DNA of 64,000 nucleotides from CAZCPB01 sp044223975 (GTDB lineage Bacteria > Planctomycetota > Phycisphaerae > Phycisphaerales > UBA1924). The position numbers and the translations under genes are program-made. The stretch is taken from the NCBI GenBank assembly GCA_044223975.1, contig JBGALI010000021.1, positions 1-64,000 of the forward strand, written 5' to 3'. The number at the start of each line of letters is the position of its first letter. Position 1 is the first letter of the stretch. Under the pieces are notes generated by a model, which saw nothing but the letters and a program-made list of their open reading frames with translations, searched no databases and was not told the origin of the DNA. Below are positions 32,683-42,518 of this stretch, one piece after another.

Positions 32683-33516
32683 TCAGAACGCGGCGCGGGC
32701 CCCGAGCGTGCATGCGAGGAACTCGGTCTGGATGTTCTTGGCGTCGTTGGAGAATCGTCCGAAGCCGACGTGCTCTTGTGGAGCGCCGGTCTCGGGCCAC
32801 GTCGTGAACTGGATCAGATCGCGAGCGGCGCCCGCCGCGGCGTAGCGATCGTGCAGGCGATGGATGAACTCCCGTTGTGTTGCCGCGGGGATAAGCCGGT
32901 CGGCCTCCGAATGGAGCGCCAGCAGGGGCACCGGCGCGAACGTCGCCAGGTGCTCGGCAGGGTCGAGCGTCCGCACGCGCGCAGGATCGTGATCGACGAG
33001 CCAGCGAGCGCCGGGATTTGGACCGTTCTGTGCTGGAAAGTACAGCCCCGCCAGCCACCCGCAGGTCGCCTCGACGGCGCACGACCGGAACGGGTGCGGA
33101 TCGCACAGCCGCCGCAGCGTGACCATCCCGCCCAGGGACATGCCGCCGAGCGCCGCACGGGCGAGATCGAACAGCCCGCGATAGTCCGCTCCGGCCAGCG
33201 CATCGATCACGCGCGGCAACTCGCCGAGCGTCCTCTCGATCACGTCGAGCGTGGCCCCGGGTTTCTGCATCGAAGGAACCGCCCGCTCGCCGTGCCCGGG
33301 CAGGTCGACCGCGCAGGCCGCGATCCCGGCCCGGATCCATCGCAAGTATCGTCCGGGGTCGAGCTCCTTGTTGGCCGTGCGCCCGTGCAGCCAGATCACG
33401 ACCGGCGCGGGCGAGGTCCAGTCCGGGTGGGCGAGAAGCACCGGGATGTCACCGAACCGCACGGTCCGTGCGCGGCTCGCCAGATCTCGCGGGAACTGAG
33501 CGAACCGGGCGTCCAC
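32683..33516 (-). CDS. Alpha/beta hydrolase (dienelactone-hydrolase-like)
   Basis: A protein of 277 residues, starting at GTG 33516, two bases after the stop of the preceding pyrophosphorylase gene. The core shows VVIWLHGRTANKELD (oxyanion region), CAVDLPGHGERA, the nucleophile elbow ARAALGGMSLGGMVTLRR (Gly-x-Ser-x-Gly), VPLLALHSEADRLIP (acid Asp) and a His in APQEHVGF. It acts on an unknown ester. The tight join suggests co-transcription with the sugar-nucleotide enzyme. Confidence 0.85.
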   Translation of the reverse strand: MDARFAQFPRDLASRARTVRFGDIPVLLAHPDWTSPAPVVIWLHGRTANKELDPGRYLRWIRAGIAACAVDLPGHGERAVPSMQKPGATLDVIERTLGELPRVIDALAGADYRGLFDLARAALGGMSLGGMVTLRRLCDPHPFRSCAVEATCGWLAGLYFPAQNGPNPGARWLVDHDPARVRTLDPAEHLATFAPVPLLALHSEADRLIPAATQREFIHRLHDRYAAAGAARDLIQFTTWPETGAPQEHVGFGRFSNDAKNIQTEFLACTLGARAAF

Positions 33517-33518
33517 GG

Positions 33519-34949
33519 CTACAACGCCACCCGCTCGCCGCGACGGATCTCGCGCGGTCGTGACGCCCCGCGAAGGTCCTCGGGGAACATCGCGGTTGAA
33601 GGCGCGATCTCCAGCACGCAGTCGGCAGCGCCGTCGGGCCTGCGCGGGACCTTGAGGCCGGCGCTTTCCAGCCATCGCGCCGCCCGCTCGGTCTGGAGCG
33701 TGCGGCTTGATTCAACGCTGTCGATCCCCGTCGCGTTCTTGATCGGCGCGAACTCCTCGACCCGGTCGGTCTCGTACACGATCGAGGCGCGGCATCGGGC
33801 CAGCGCATCGAACACAAACTTCTCCAGCTTCACCCCGTTGTTTGACGTCGGGTTGATCGACGCCCCCGTCTCAAGGTCGATGCACGGGACTTTTTTCTCC
33901 GCCCGGTGGAACGGCAGCTCGAAGTCCGGGTTCGTCGCCAGCTTTTCGATGAATGCCACGCCGATGATGTGGATCGCGATCGAGCCGGCGAGGAACTTCA
34001 GCGTGCCGTCGCCAAGGCGCGCGTTGGTCAGGGCCGCGGGAAGATCGGAGTATTCAACAACTTCCGTCTTCCCGTTCACGCGGCAAAACACTCCGACTTT
34101 TTCCTCCGCCGACGCCTTGGGCACCATCTTGCTCGACATTTCACCCGATGAGTCCGCTGCCGCGGCGTGCAGGCCCAGGAACACCGGGTCAATCACGCGC
34201 ACGGTCGGGTTGTCCACCTGGAAGTAGCTCAGGTGTTCCACGCCGCGCTTCTTCATGTCGTCCAGCGAGCCCGACACGTTCAGAGCCCGGATCGCGCCGC
34301 CGTGCCCGTCGGGGTTGGTCGCGATCTCGTGGCGCGAACTCATCAGCATCCGCCCGCTGGCAATGTCGAGCGAGGGCATGACTCCCTGCGGGAAGAACTT
34401 CACGTCGGACTCGGGGAGCCCGAAGAACCGGTGCTCCCTGAAGAACGCGACGGTGGCCATGTGGTTGAGCGGGCTGGTCATGATGTACCAGGGAATCGCC
34501 GCACCGTACCTGGCGCGCGAGGCCAGGATGCCCTCGGCGAAGATCTGGAAAAGCGGCTTGTTGGTCACGGCGCCAGCCGGGTAGCAGCCTTTGGGGCCCT
34601 CATACCCGAGGCGGCTGCCTTGGCCGCCGGCGACCACGAACGCACCGACCTTGCCGCGCCGGATGAGGTCTTCGCCGGCGTGCTTCATCGCGCCACGGTC
34701 CCATGGGCGTGTCGCGGACGCCGGGTCGTGGGGGTAGTACGGCGCGGGCTCGATTTCCGGCGGGAGCGCGAACGTCGGCTTGTGCTTGACGTACGTCTGC
34801 ACCCAGCGCGGCAGGGATTCAAGATCGATCGACTCGACCTGTTCCAGCAGGGCCCGCTGCTGGCCCGGCGTGAGGAGGTCGTAGAACTTCAGCACGTGAT
34901 CCTGCTGGATCACGGCCAGGCGTGAACGGACATCGGCGAGTGACGGCAT
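33519..34949 (-). CDS. UDP-N-acetylglucosamine/UDP-sugar pyrophosphorylase
   Basis: Makes UDP-sugar from UTP and sugar 1-phosphate, eukaryotic-type UAP/UGP family. A protein of 476 residues, ATG 34949 with GGGAGAAG upstream. The nucleotide-binding loop is FVVAGGQGSRLGYEGPKGCY (GGxGxRLGxxxPKG). Further signatures are WYIMTSPLNHMATVAFFREH, PDGHGGAIRALNVSG and LSYFQVDNPTVRVIDPVFLG. It resembles AGX/UAP1 more than bacterial GlmU; the exact sugar (GlcNAc, GalNAc or glucose) is not determined by sight. It may supply precursors for surface glycans. Confidence 0.87.
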   Translation of the reverse strand: MPSLADVRSRLAVIQQDHVLKFYDLLTPGQQRALLEQVESIDLESLPRWVQTYVKHKPTFALPPEIEPAPYYPHDPASATRPWDRGAMKHAGEDLIRRGKVGAFVVAGGQGSRLGYEGPKGCYPAGAVTNKPLFQIFAEGILASRARYGAAIPWYIMTSPLNHMATVAFFREHRFFGLPESDVKFFPQGVMPSLDIASGRMLMSSRHEIATNPDGHGGAIRALNVSGSLDDMKKRGVEHLSYFQVDNPTVRVIDPVFLGLHAAAADSSGEMSSKMVPKASAEEKVGVFCRVNGKTEVVEYSDLPAALTNARLGDGTLKFLAGSIAIHIIGVAFIEKLATNPDFELPFHRAEKKVPCIDLETGASINPTSNNGVKLEKFVFDALARCRASIVYETDRVEEFAPIKNATGIDSVESSRTLQTERAARWLESAGLKVPRRPDGAADCVLEIAPSTAMFPEDLRGASRPREIRRGERVAL

Positions 34950-35057
34950 GACTTCTCCCGGTAGGCCGGCGGATCGTAAGTCCGAGGCGAACTCGACGCA
35001 TCGTGTGCCGCGGCACTCAAGGGCGAAACCGGCGGGAAATCGGGTACAGTCTTGCCC

Positions 35058-35768
35058 ATGGCGGACGCACAGGTCAGCACCTTCAGATCCGATCTGTTCA
35101 TCAAGCCCACCCGGCCTGTGCTGGTGGCCCCGTCGATCCTCTCGGCCGACTTTGCCCGCCTCGGGGAGGACAGCCGCGGGGTCATCCGGGGCGGCGCCGA
35201 CCTGCTGCACCTGGACGTGATGGATGGGCACTTTGTCCCGAACCTGACGATGGGTCCTGCCTTGTGCCTGTCCCTTTCCCGGGCGCTCCCGGGGGTCTTC
35301 CTCGACGTGCACCTGATGGTGACGGACCCGGCTCAGTATGTCGGGAGTTTCGCCGCTGCGGGCGCCAGCCACCTCACGTTCCACGTCGAGGCGGTGGGGG
35401 AGCGGGATGCCCAGGCTTTGGCCGGGGAGATTCGATCCAAGGGGATGAGCGTCGGTATCGCGATCAATCCCCCGACGCCGGTCGAGCGGATCGAGCCATA
35501 CCTGGCGCTGGCGGACCTGGTGCTGGTTATGTCGGTGAACCCCGGGTTCTCCGGGCAGAGCTTCATCCATGAAACGCTGGCCAAGACCCGGGCGATCAAG
35601 CCGCGGCTCCGACCGAATCAGCGGTTGGAGATGGACGGCGGAATCAACGGACGCAATGCAACCGCGGTGCGCAGCGCCGGGTGCGACGTCATCGTCGCCG
35701 CCTCGGCGATTTTCGGGCTGGAACCGGCGGCACGGGCGGGCGCGATCGGCGACCTTCGGGGTTCGTGA
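35058..35768 (+). CDS. rpe: Ribulose-phosphate 3-epimerase
   Basis: Interconverts ribulose 5-phosphate and xylulose 5-phosphate in the pentose phosphate pathway. A protein of 236 residues from ATG 35058. Seen are APSILSADFARLGE, the metal-binding LLHLDVMDGHFVPNLT, VHLMVTDPAQYV, LVLVMSVNPGFSGQSFI and the phosphate loop EMDGGINGRNA. Complete, with all metal ligands in place. zwf lies 20 kb away; there is no pentose-phosphate operon here. Confidence 0.96.
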   Translation: MADAQVSTFRSDLFIKPTRPVLVAPSILSADFARLGEDSRGVIRGGADLLHLDVMDGHFVPNLTMGPALCLSLSRALPGVFLDVHLMVTDPAQYVGSFAAAGASHLTFHVEAVGERDAQALAGEIRSKGMSVGIAINPPTPVERIEPYLALADLVLVMSVNPGFSGQSFIHETLAKTRAIKPRLRPNQRLEMDGGINGRNATAVRSAGCDVIVAASAIFGLEPAARAGAIGDLRGS

Positions 35769-35829
35769 AGGCCGAGTTCAGGCCCAGAAGGCCTTGTTTG
35801 GTTAATATTTGGTATCAAGTTCTCGGCGG

Positions 35830-35857
35830 TTGCTCGCCGAAACCCTCCTGCTAGACT
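35830..35857 (+). promoter_or_regulatory. Sigma-70-like promoter of the histidine-phosphatase homologue
   Basis: TTGCTC (35830-35835), a 16-base spacer and TAGACT (35852-35857), giving a leader of about 90 bases before ATG 35954. It lies in the only clear gap between rpe and this gene. Confidence 0.4.
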
Positions 35858-35953
35858 TTGCCCGTTCAAGATCGCCGCGATACCGAGCGGAGGCCCGGGC
35901 GTCGGGACGAAGTCGGGATCGCAGGAGCCGCCGGCGGAGGCTGGCGAGCACGT

Positions 35954-36583
35954 ATGGCCCGTTCGACACATGCCGCGGTATGGCTGGTTCGCGCCGGTCC
36001 GACCGTGTGGGATGAAGAAGGGCGTCTGTGCGGGAGCACGGACCTGCCCCTGAGCGAGCGTGGCCTCAACGAAGCCCACGCCCGGTCCCGCGTTCTGCGG
36101 GGTCAGGTTCTGTCCATGGTGCTGTGCGGCCCGGGCGAGGCGTCCCTGACGACCGCCAAGGTGGTCGCCAACGTGAGCGGGTGCAAGGTCAAGGTCGCCG
36201 ACGGTCTGCGGGAAATGGCCTTTGGGCTCTGGGAAGGTGTTCTGGAGTCTCAGATCGAGGATCGCTGCACCACCACCTTCCGGACGTGGAAGGAAGACCC
36301 CGCCAAGGTGAGCATCCCGGGCGGCGAGCCGATGGCGGAAGCACGCGAACGCATGCTCGAGGTGTTCCGCAAGCTTGTGCCCAAACACGCCGACAAGCCG
36401 GGGACGCTGGCGGTCGTGCTCCGCCCCGTCTGTTTCGGGCTGGCGCGGTGCTGGATCCAGGATGTGCCGACTTCGCAACTGTGGACGCTCGCGGCCCAAG
36501 GAATCGGGGTGGAGCGTCTGAGTGTTGACTGCTCGCGTCTTCGCGAGCGTCTTGGTTTGTTGAAGGCTTCTGCGGCTCGGTGA
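35954..36583 (+). CDS. Histidine-phosphatase-fold protein without catalytic residues
   Basis: A protein of 209 residues from ATG 35954. Fold markers of the phosphoglycerate-mutase superfamily are clear: GRLCGSTDLPLSERGLNEAH, then LREMAFGLWEGVLESQIEDR and PGGEPMAEARERMLEVF. The active site is gone: the RHG motif reads VRAGPT (Ala14 for the phosphorylated His), the SxxxRAxxTA motif reads CGPGEASLTTAK (no Arg), and the second His site reads VVLRPVCFG (Arg for His). It is therefore a pseudo-phosphatase, perhaps a regulator. It sits between rpe and accD with its own promoter. Confidence 0.75.
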   Translation: MARSTHAAVWLVRAGPTVWDEEGRLCGSTDLPLSERGLNEAHARSRVLRGQVLSMVLCGPGEASLTTAKVVANVSGCKVKVADGLREMAFGLWEGVLESQIEDRCTTTFRTWKEDPAKVSIPGGEPMAEARERMLEVFRKLVPKHADKPGTLAVVLRPVCFGLARCWIQDVPTSQLWTLAAQGIGVERLSVDCSRLRERLGLLKASAAR

Positions 36584-36726
36584 ACCCGGCGTGCCGGCGG
36601 GTTGCCGCCGGTGCGAATCCCGGGTTCTCGGACCGCTGGGGCGCTCGTGACGGGGTACGGGTTGGGGCTTTCGGGCCCGGCGTGTTTTCCCGCCGCGACC
36701 GCCAAGTACGGAGAGGAACTCCATTC

Positions 36727-37569
<843 letters not shown>

Positions 37570-37570
37570 A

Positions 37571-39346
37571 GTGAGCGATCCGGCCAAGCCGCAACTCGGC
37601 GAGAACGATCGCCCGCACGGACGAGTGCGCTGGTGGTGGTACGTGCTGGCCGGCGCCGCGTACGGGGCGCTGACGGCGCTCAGCCTGCCGCCCTTTGGAT
37701 GGTGGTTTCTGACCTGGCTCGCGCCGCTGCCGCTGGCGCTGGCGGCGCTCGCCGGCGCGCCCCGCGCGGCTCGGATGTCCCTGCTCGTCGGGCTGGGCTC
37801 GCTGCCCATGTGGCTCTACGAGATGAGCTACATCAACGCTATCACCGCGGCCGGGTACGTGCCGCTGTGCGTGTACCTGTCGCTCTACCCGTTCCTGTTC
37901 TCGTGGCTGCTCGCCGTGTGCCGAACGCATCTGCGGCGAGTGCCGATCGCGCTCACGTTCCCGATTCTGTGGGTCTTCGTCGAGCTGCTGCGGTGTGAGA
38001 TCGTGCTCAACGGGTACCCGTGGTTCCAGCTCGCCCAGCCGCTCATCGAATCGCCCGGCCTGGCCGCGCCGGCGAGGATTGGCGGGGAGTACCTTGTCAG
38101 CTTCATGGTGGCGTGGGTGGCCGGGGCGTTCTTGGATGTTGTCGCCTCCCGCCCGCGTTGGCGGCGCGGGGCGGCTTTCTTTGCCGCGGCAGGGCTGGCG
38201 TTCTTGCTGGCGTCCTTGCCGAGCGGACACGTCACAGGTCGGTCCTTCAACGCCGGTCTCGTTCAGACCAACCTCCCGCAGAGCAACAAGATCGGCTGGA
38301 CCATCGAGGAGCGCGTCCGCGACATGGCGCGGTGGACCGAGCTCACGCGCCGGGCCGCCGCGGCAACCCCGCGGCCCCAAGTGATTGTGTGGCCGGAGAC
38401 CATGTTCCCAGGCTTCTTCCTCGACGCCGACGCGGTGCGCACGCTCCGCGACAACGGCATCGGCCTCCCGATCCGGCGCGCCGACGGTGCCCCCGACCGG
38501 GTCCTGCTCGCGGGCTTTGCGGACCAGCTCCTGGGGCTGTCGCTGGAACTGGATGTGCCGATGCTCGTCGGCGGCATCGGCGTGGAAGGGCTGCGCGTCA
38601 TCCATCGCGACGGCGGCGGCGTCGGGCTGGAGTTCGATGGACGCCACAACAGCGTCTTCTTTCTTGAACAGGGGCGTATCGCCGGGCCGCGCTACGACAA
38701 GATGGCGCTGACCCCCATGGGCGAGTACATGCCCGTCGTCGGCCGGTGGAAGTGGCTCCAGGACCGCCTCCTGGCGTTCGGCGGCAACGGGATGGCGTTC
38801 GATCTCAAGGCCGGGACCGATCCCACGGTGTTCGAGGTGCCAACTGAATTCGGGCCGGTCCGGATCGTGACGCCCATCTGCTTCGAAACGACTTGGGCCA
38901 CGCAGTGTCGGCTCCTGGTGGGCGCCGGCGGCTCGCGCCGGGCCGACGTCCTGGCGTGCCTCACGAACGACGGATGGTTCGCCGACTCCGACCGCGGGCG
39001 GGAGCAGCACCTGCAGGCGGCCCGGTGGCGGTGTCTGGAACTTGGCACCCCCATGATCCGCGCCGCCAATACCGGGATCTCGGCGGCCATCGACCAGGAC
39101 GGTCGCGTCTTGAAGCAAGGTGTGGACGGGCAGGCCCGGACGACCGATATCGACGGCGTACTTTCCGTTTCTGTTCCGATTCCGTCGGGGGAGACGACGT
39201 ACTTACGGCACGGCGACCGGTTCCGAGGGCCGGCGCTGGCGGCGGGGGCGCTGCTGGCGGCCGTGGGCGTGGTGTCGAACCTGGTCGCGTGGCGGCGGAA
39301 ACGAGCGGGCGGCGACGGCGCCGCAAGGCCGGAGATCAAGCGATGA
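37571..39346 (+). CDS. lnt: Apolipoprotein N-acyltransferase
   Basis: Adds the third acyl chain to lipoproteins in the inner membrane. A protein of 591 residues from GTG 37571. The N-terminal half has about six membrane helices (WWWYVLAGAAYGALTALSLP and following). The nitrilase domain then holds the triad Glu276 (VIVWPETMFPG), Lys377 (RYDKMALTPMGEYMP) and Cys437 (TPICFETTW). A final helix (GALLAAVGVVSNLVAW) anchors the C-terminus. It is about 80 residues longer than E. coli Lnt. It is linked by one base to accD and overlaps the next gene by ATGA; that gene is itself a lipoprotein. Confidence 0.95.
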   Translation: MSDPAKPQLGENDRPHGRVRWWWYVLAGAAYGALTALSLPPFGWWFLTWLAPLPLALAALAGAPRAARMSLLVGLGSLPMWLYEMSYINAITAAGYVPLCVYLSLYPFLFSWLLAVCRTHLRRVPIALTFPILWVFVELLRCEIVLNGYPWFQLAQPLIESPGLAAPARIGGEYLVSFMVAWVAGAFLDVVASRPRWRRGAAFFAAAGLAFLLASLPSGHVTGRSFNAGLVQTNLPQSNKIGWTIEERVRDMARWTELTRRAAAATPRPQVIVWPETMFPGFFLDADAVRTLRDNGIGLPIRRADGAPDRVLLAGFADQLLGLSLELDVPMLVGGIGVEGLRVIHRDGGGVGLEFDGRHNSVFFLEQGRIAGPRYDKMALTPMGEYMPVVGRWKWLQDRLLAFGGNGMAFDLKAGTDPTVFEVPTEFGPVRIVTPICFETTWATQCRLLVGAGGSRRADVLACLTNDGWFADSDRGREQHLQAARWRCLELGTPMIRAANTGISAAIDQDGRVLKQGVDGQARTTDIDGVLSVSVPIPSGETTYLRHGDRFRGPALAAGALLAAVGVVSNLVAWRRKRAGGDGAARPEIKR

Positions 39347-40503
39347 AGCGTCAGACTCGGACAACGGCGGCTCCTCTGGCGGCGATCGCGGCGCTGGGGG
39401 GCGTGCTCGCCGCGATGCCCGCGTGCCAGTCCACGAGCAAGTCCTCCAGCCAGGCGTCCAAGCAGCCTTCAACCGAATCCGCCCAGCCGGCCGAGTCGGG
39501 CACGTCGATCCCCACGGCCCCGGTGGTCGTGAAGAACTACTCGGACCGGATCGTGATGTCGGAACTGCGTGAGCGAGCTATCGGTGTGATCGAGACCGCC
39601 GCGCGAAGCCCGAGCGCCGAGGTCCGCACCAACGCCGTCGAGGCGTCGATGAAGATGCCGGCGCGCGCCGAGCCGTTGCTCGCGGCGGCGTTGAAGGACG
39701 ACAGCCCCGCGGTGCGCACCGTTGCCGCCATGGCGGTCGGGCGGCTGAAGGACCGTGACCTCGTGTCCTCCGTTCGCCCCCTCCTGGATGACCCGTCGGA
39801 TTACTGCCATTCCGCCGCGATTTACGCGCTGACGATGTGCGGAGATCAGATCGATCCTTCGCCGTTGGCCTCGATGCTGCTCTCGTCGCCCTCGACAAAG
39901 GTCCGCGCTCACGCGGCGACCATCCTCGGGATGATGGGGAACCCCACCGCCCTGCCCCTGCTGAAGCAGGCCGCGCACGACGGGGCGCCCAAGTCGACGC
40001 AGGTCGACGAGAAGCTCCTTCAACTCCAGATCGCCGAGGCGATGGTGCGCCTGGGCGACTACCAGGCGATCAACGCGGTGTATTCGGGTCTTTACCCCGG
40101 TCGCGCCGAGGAGCTCGAGGCGTCAGCCCTGGCGGCGCAGATCCTGGGGGAACTCCGCGATCGGGCCTCGATCGACCGGCTCATCTACGTCGCCGAATAC
40201 CGCAACCCCCAGGGACAGCGGTACAGCGCCGAGGTGCGTCTGGCCGCGGCGACCGCCCTGGCGCGCATCGGGATCGTGCGCGGTGGCTTTATCGCCGATG
40301 AATTCTGGGCCAGCACCATCCCGGCGCTGCGCTCGCAGGCGGCCTTTGCGTACGGCGAGATCGGCACGCCCGAGGCCCTGGCGCACCTTGAGGTGATGCT
40401 CGGGGACGCCGACCCGCGCGTGCGCGTGTCGGCCGCCCACGGCGTGCTGAACATCATCGACACGTTGCACGGCACCCGGACCCACAACGCCCCTTCGCGA
40501 TAA
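39343..40503 (+). CDS. HEAT-repeat lipoprotein
   Basis: A protein of 386 residues. Its ATG overlaps the lnt stop (ATGA), so translation is coupled. Signal peptide with lipobox (LGGVLAAMPAC, lipidated Cys at about residue 28) followed by a Ser-rich linker. The rest is HEAT-like repeats, e.g. VRTNAVEASMKMPARAEPLL, AVRTVAAMAVGRLKD and VRAHAATILGMMGNPTALPL. Probably an outer-membrane or periplasmic scaffold. Being encoded after lnt, it may be a client of that acylase. Confidence 0.8.
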   Translation: MKRQTRTTAAPLAAIAALGGVLAAMPACQSTSKSSSQASKQPSTESAQPAESGTSIPTAPVVVKNYSDRIVMSELRERAIGVIETAARSPSAEVRTNAVEASMKMPARAEPLLAAALKDDSPAVRTVAAMAVGRLKDRDLVSSVRPLLDDPSDYCHSAAIYALTMCGDQIDPSPLASMLLSSPSTKVRAHAATILGMMGNPTALPLLKQAAHDGAPKSTQVDEKLLQLQIAEAMVRLGDYQAINAVYSGLYPGRAEELEASALAAQILGELRDRASIDRLIYVAEYRNPQGQRYSAEVRLAAATALARIGIVRGGFIADEFWASTIPALRSQAAFAYGEIGTPEALAHLEVMLGDADPRVRVSAAHGVLNIIDTLHGTRTHNAPSR

Positions 40504-40801
40504 TCGAGCCCCCTTCCCGGCGCGGCGGAACCGCCGGCCGTTTGACACAGAATGGATGGGTGCGGTATCACTTCGCACCGGCGCGGTGTCGTCGGACGGT
40601 GCTTGTTCGGTCGATGCTTACGCCGGGTTGCGGAAGGCTTTGAGGAGAGGGGTTGGCACCGACGCGCGAACCGGGCGTGAAGGCGTTACAATCGGCCCCC
40701 CGCTCGGCGGTACGGTCGACGCGCGGTGGAACGGACGGGCGAATCAGACACGGGCGGCGGAACGGCGCGAGCCCGAGACGACAGACCTTGAGGAGCGCAA
40801 T

Positions 40802-41692
40802 GTGCACATTCTGACCAAGATCCTGGTGGTGTTCGCGGCGGTGCTGAGCGTCTTTCTGGCCGCCCTGACCATCGCGTACGCGGCCAACCAAGACCGCATC
40901 GCGCAGAGCCTCGCCGGCGAGCAGGCGCTCCGCGAGCAGGCCCGCGCCGCTCTCGACACGCAGGTCGCCCAGGCCAAGACCCAGCAGGTCGAATCCAAGG
41001 CCCAGATCGACAAGCTCTCGGGCGAGATCGCCCAGCGTGAGGCGGAGAAGAACCAGCTCCAGACGGAGAACGCCCGGCTGCTCTCCGAGAAGAACAAGGC
41101 CGAGACGGCCCGCCAGTCGATCGAGAGCAAGATCGCCGAGCTGGGGGAGCTCGCCAAGACCCAGGCCTCGATGATCTCCAGCTACCGCAGCGAGGTGACG
41201 ACCCTCCGCGACAACGAGATCGACTACCGCAAGAAGTCGCTCGACCTCGAGGCCCGTCTCAGCGACCTCGAGAGCCAGCGCGAGGTGCTGACGCAGACCA
41301 CCCGCGCCCTGCAGGAGCAGCTCGCCGAGGCCAAGCTGGCCCAGGAGAGCTCGCTCAAGAGCGGCGGGTCCGGGCTCTCGACGTCCAAGGGCTCCGACGC
41401 GGGCGTGTTCGTTCCCCAGACGGCGATCCAGGGCCGCATCGAGAAGACCATGCTCGACCCCGCGTCCAAGGCCAAGCTCGCCCAGATCAACGTGGGCAGC
41501 AACGACCAGGTCCGCGAGAACATGAAGCTCGCGATCGTGCGCGACAATAACTTCGTCGCCAACCTCATCATCGTCCAGACCGATCTCAAGTGGTCCGTCG
41601 GCCGCATCGAGAACATCAACCAGCGCCTGGCCACCGACGGCAAGCCCGTCGAGGTCCGCTCGGGCGACCTCGTGCTGAGCGTCATCAAGTGA
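40802..41692 (+). CDS. Membrane-anchored coiled-coil protein
   Basis: A protein of 296 residues starting at GTG 40802, with GAGGAG at ideal distance. After VHILTKILVVFAAVLSVFLA (membrane helix, about 5-25) it forms a long coiled coil (about 30-200), rich in Gln, Glu, Ala and Lys (EIAQREAEKNQLQTENARLL). The C-terminal part is more structured (LKWSVGRIENINQRLATDGK and VEVRSGDLVLSVI), probably beta. No family is recognised. A spacing or cell-envelope role is inferred. It is probably co-transcribed with the small membrane gene 67 bases downstream. Confidence 0.7.
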   Translation: MHILTKILVVFAAVLSVFLAALTIAYAANQDRIAQSLAGEQALREQARAALDTQVAQAKTQQVESKAQIDKLSGEIAQREAEKNQLQTENARLLSEKNKAETARQSIESKIAELGELAKTQASMISSYRSEVTTLRDNEIDYRKKSLDLEARLSDLESQREVLTQTTRALQEQLAEAKLAQESSLKSGGSGLSTSKGSDAGVFVPQTAIQGRIEKTMLDPASKAKLAQINVGSNDQVRENMKLAIVRDNNFVANLIIVQTDLKWSVGRIENINQRLATDGKPVEVRSGDLVLSVIK

Positions 41693-41759
41693 TCGCGTCG
41701 CGCCGGGCCGCGACCGGGCCCGCGCCCGCCACCCGCCCGTCGCCCTTCGGAGCAGCACC

Positions 41760-41960
41760 ATGAGTCAGTTCGGCATGCAGATGCCCGGCGGACGAGCGCG
41801 GCGCAATGCCTCGCCCGATGTCTACGCCGCCCTCGGGTTCGTCGCCGTCGCCTTCCTGCTCGTCGCGTGCGTCATGATGTGGCAGGCCGCGTCGCGCGTC
41901 GGCAAGGACGGCAACCCGTTCGAGCTGCAGGAGCAGGGGAAGATCCAGCTCAAGAAGTAA
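41760..41960 (+). CDS. Small single-pass membrane protein, 66 residues
   Basis: ATG 41760 follows GGAG. It has a polar start (MSQFGMQMPGGRARRNASPD), one helix (VYAALGFVAVAFLLVACVMM, about 21-40) and a basic tail (KIQLKK). The next bases hold a short hairpin (about 41966-41989) that may terminate transcription. A partner of the coiled-coil protein upstream is possible. Confidence 0.65.
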   Translation: MSQFGMQMPGGRARRNASPDVYAALGFVAVAFLLVACVMMWQAASRVGKDGNPFELQEQGKIQLKK

Positions 41961-42011
41961 GGCTTATCGGGCGCGGCAAGACGCCCGATCGTTCGCCGGG
42001 GCCGCGGTCAC

Positions 42012-42039
42012 TTGACACCGACCCGCGCGCGACTACATT
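42012..42039 (+). promoter_or_regulatory. Promoter of tRNA-Asp
   Basis: TTGACA (42012-42017), a 16-base spacer and TACATT (42034-42039), in the gap before the tRNA. The predicted leader is about 73 bases. Confidence 0.55.
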
Positions 42040-42118
42040 CCTCCTGCTCCGCTCCGGCCTGTAATCACGGTCCGAGGCGCGGGCGACAATTCGATCGACT
42101 CACTTTCGTCTGTTTTTC

Positions 42119-42192
<74 letters not shown>

Positions 42193-42198
42193 CTTGTG

Positions 42199-42233
42199 GA
42201 AGTCCCGAGCCTCTCGGGACTTCCGTCGTTTTT
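42199..42233 (+). terminator. Terminator of tRNA-Asp
   Basis: GAAGTCCCGAG and CTCGGGACTTC form a perfect 11-bp stem with a 3-base loop. A T5 run follows at 42229-42233. Confidence 0.9.
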
Positions 42234-42518
42234 GGGAGACGCGTCAATCTCGGTCTTCACGTTCCCCATAGTGCGGCGGCGACAGGGAGTTCCGAGGGGC
42301 GCGCGCTGAACGAGGGGCGTGCGCCACGCGGCGAGTCTTTGGGCCACCCAACGCAATGTCTGTTGTTCGCCGTTCGCTGCCCGGGGACTACATGGGCGCG
42401 GCCAATGCCAGAGCGTCGTGACCGCGCGGCAATACCTTTCCGCGGACCGCGTTTGTCGTGACGACGGGGGATTCAAACTGTCCCCCGATTCGCGACCCCG
42501 CGCGTGATTGGAAGCAGG
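42234..42518. other. Intergenic region before the sulfatase cluster
   Basis: About 285 bases without a supported gene. A small hairpin (GGGGGATTC to GTCCCCC) lies around 42466-42486, near the ribosome site GGAAG of the sulfatase gene. No convincing sigma-70 promoter was found, so the cluster promoter is not located. Confidence 0.4.

Noticed and set aside
35041..35057. TTG 35052 as the start of rpe
   Set aside because: ATG 35058 is two codons further on and gives a normal N-terminus.
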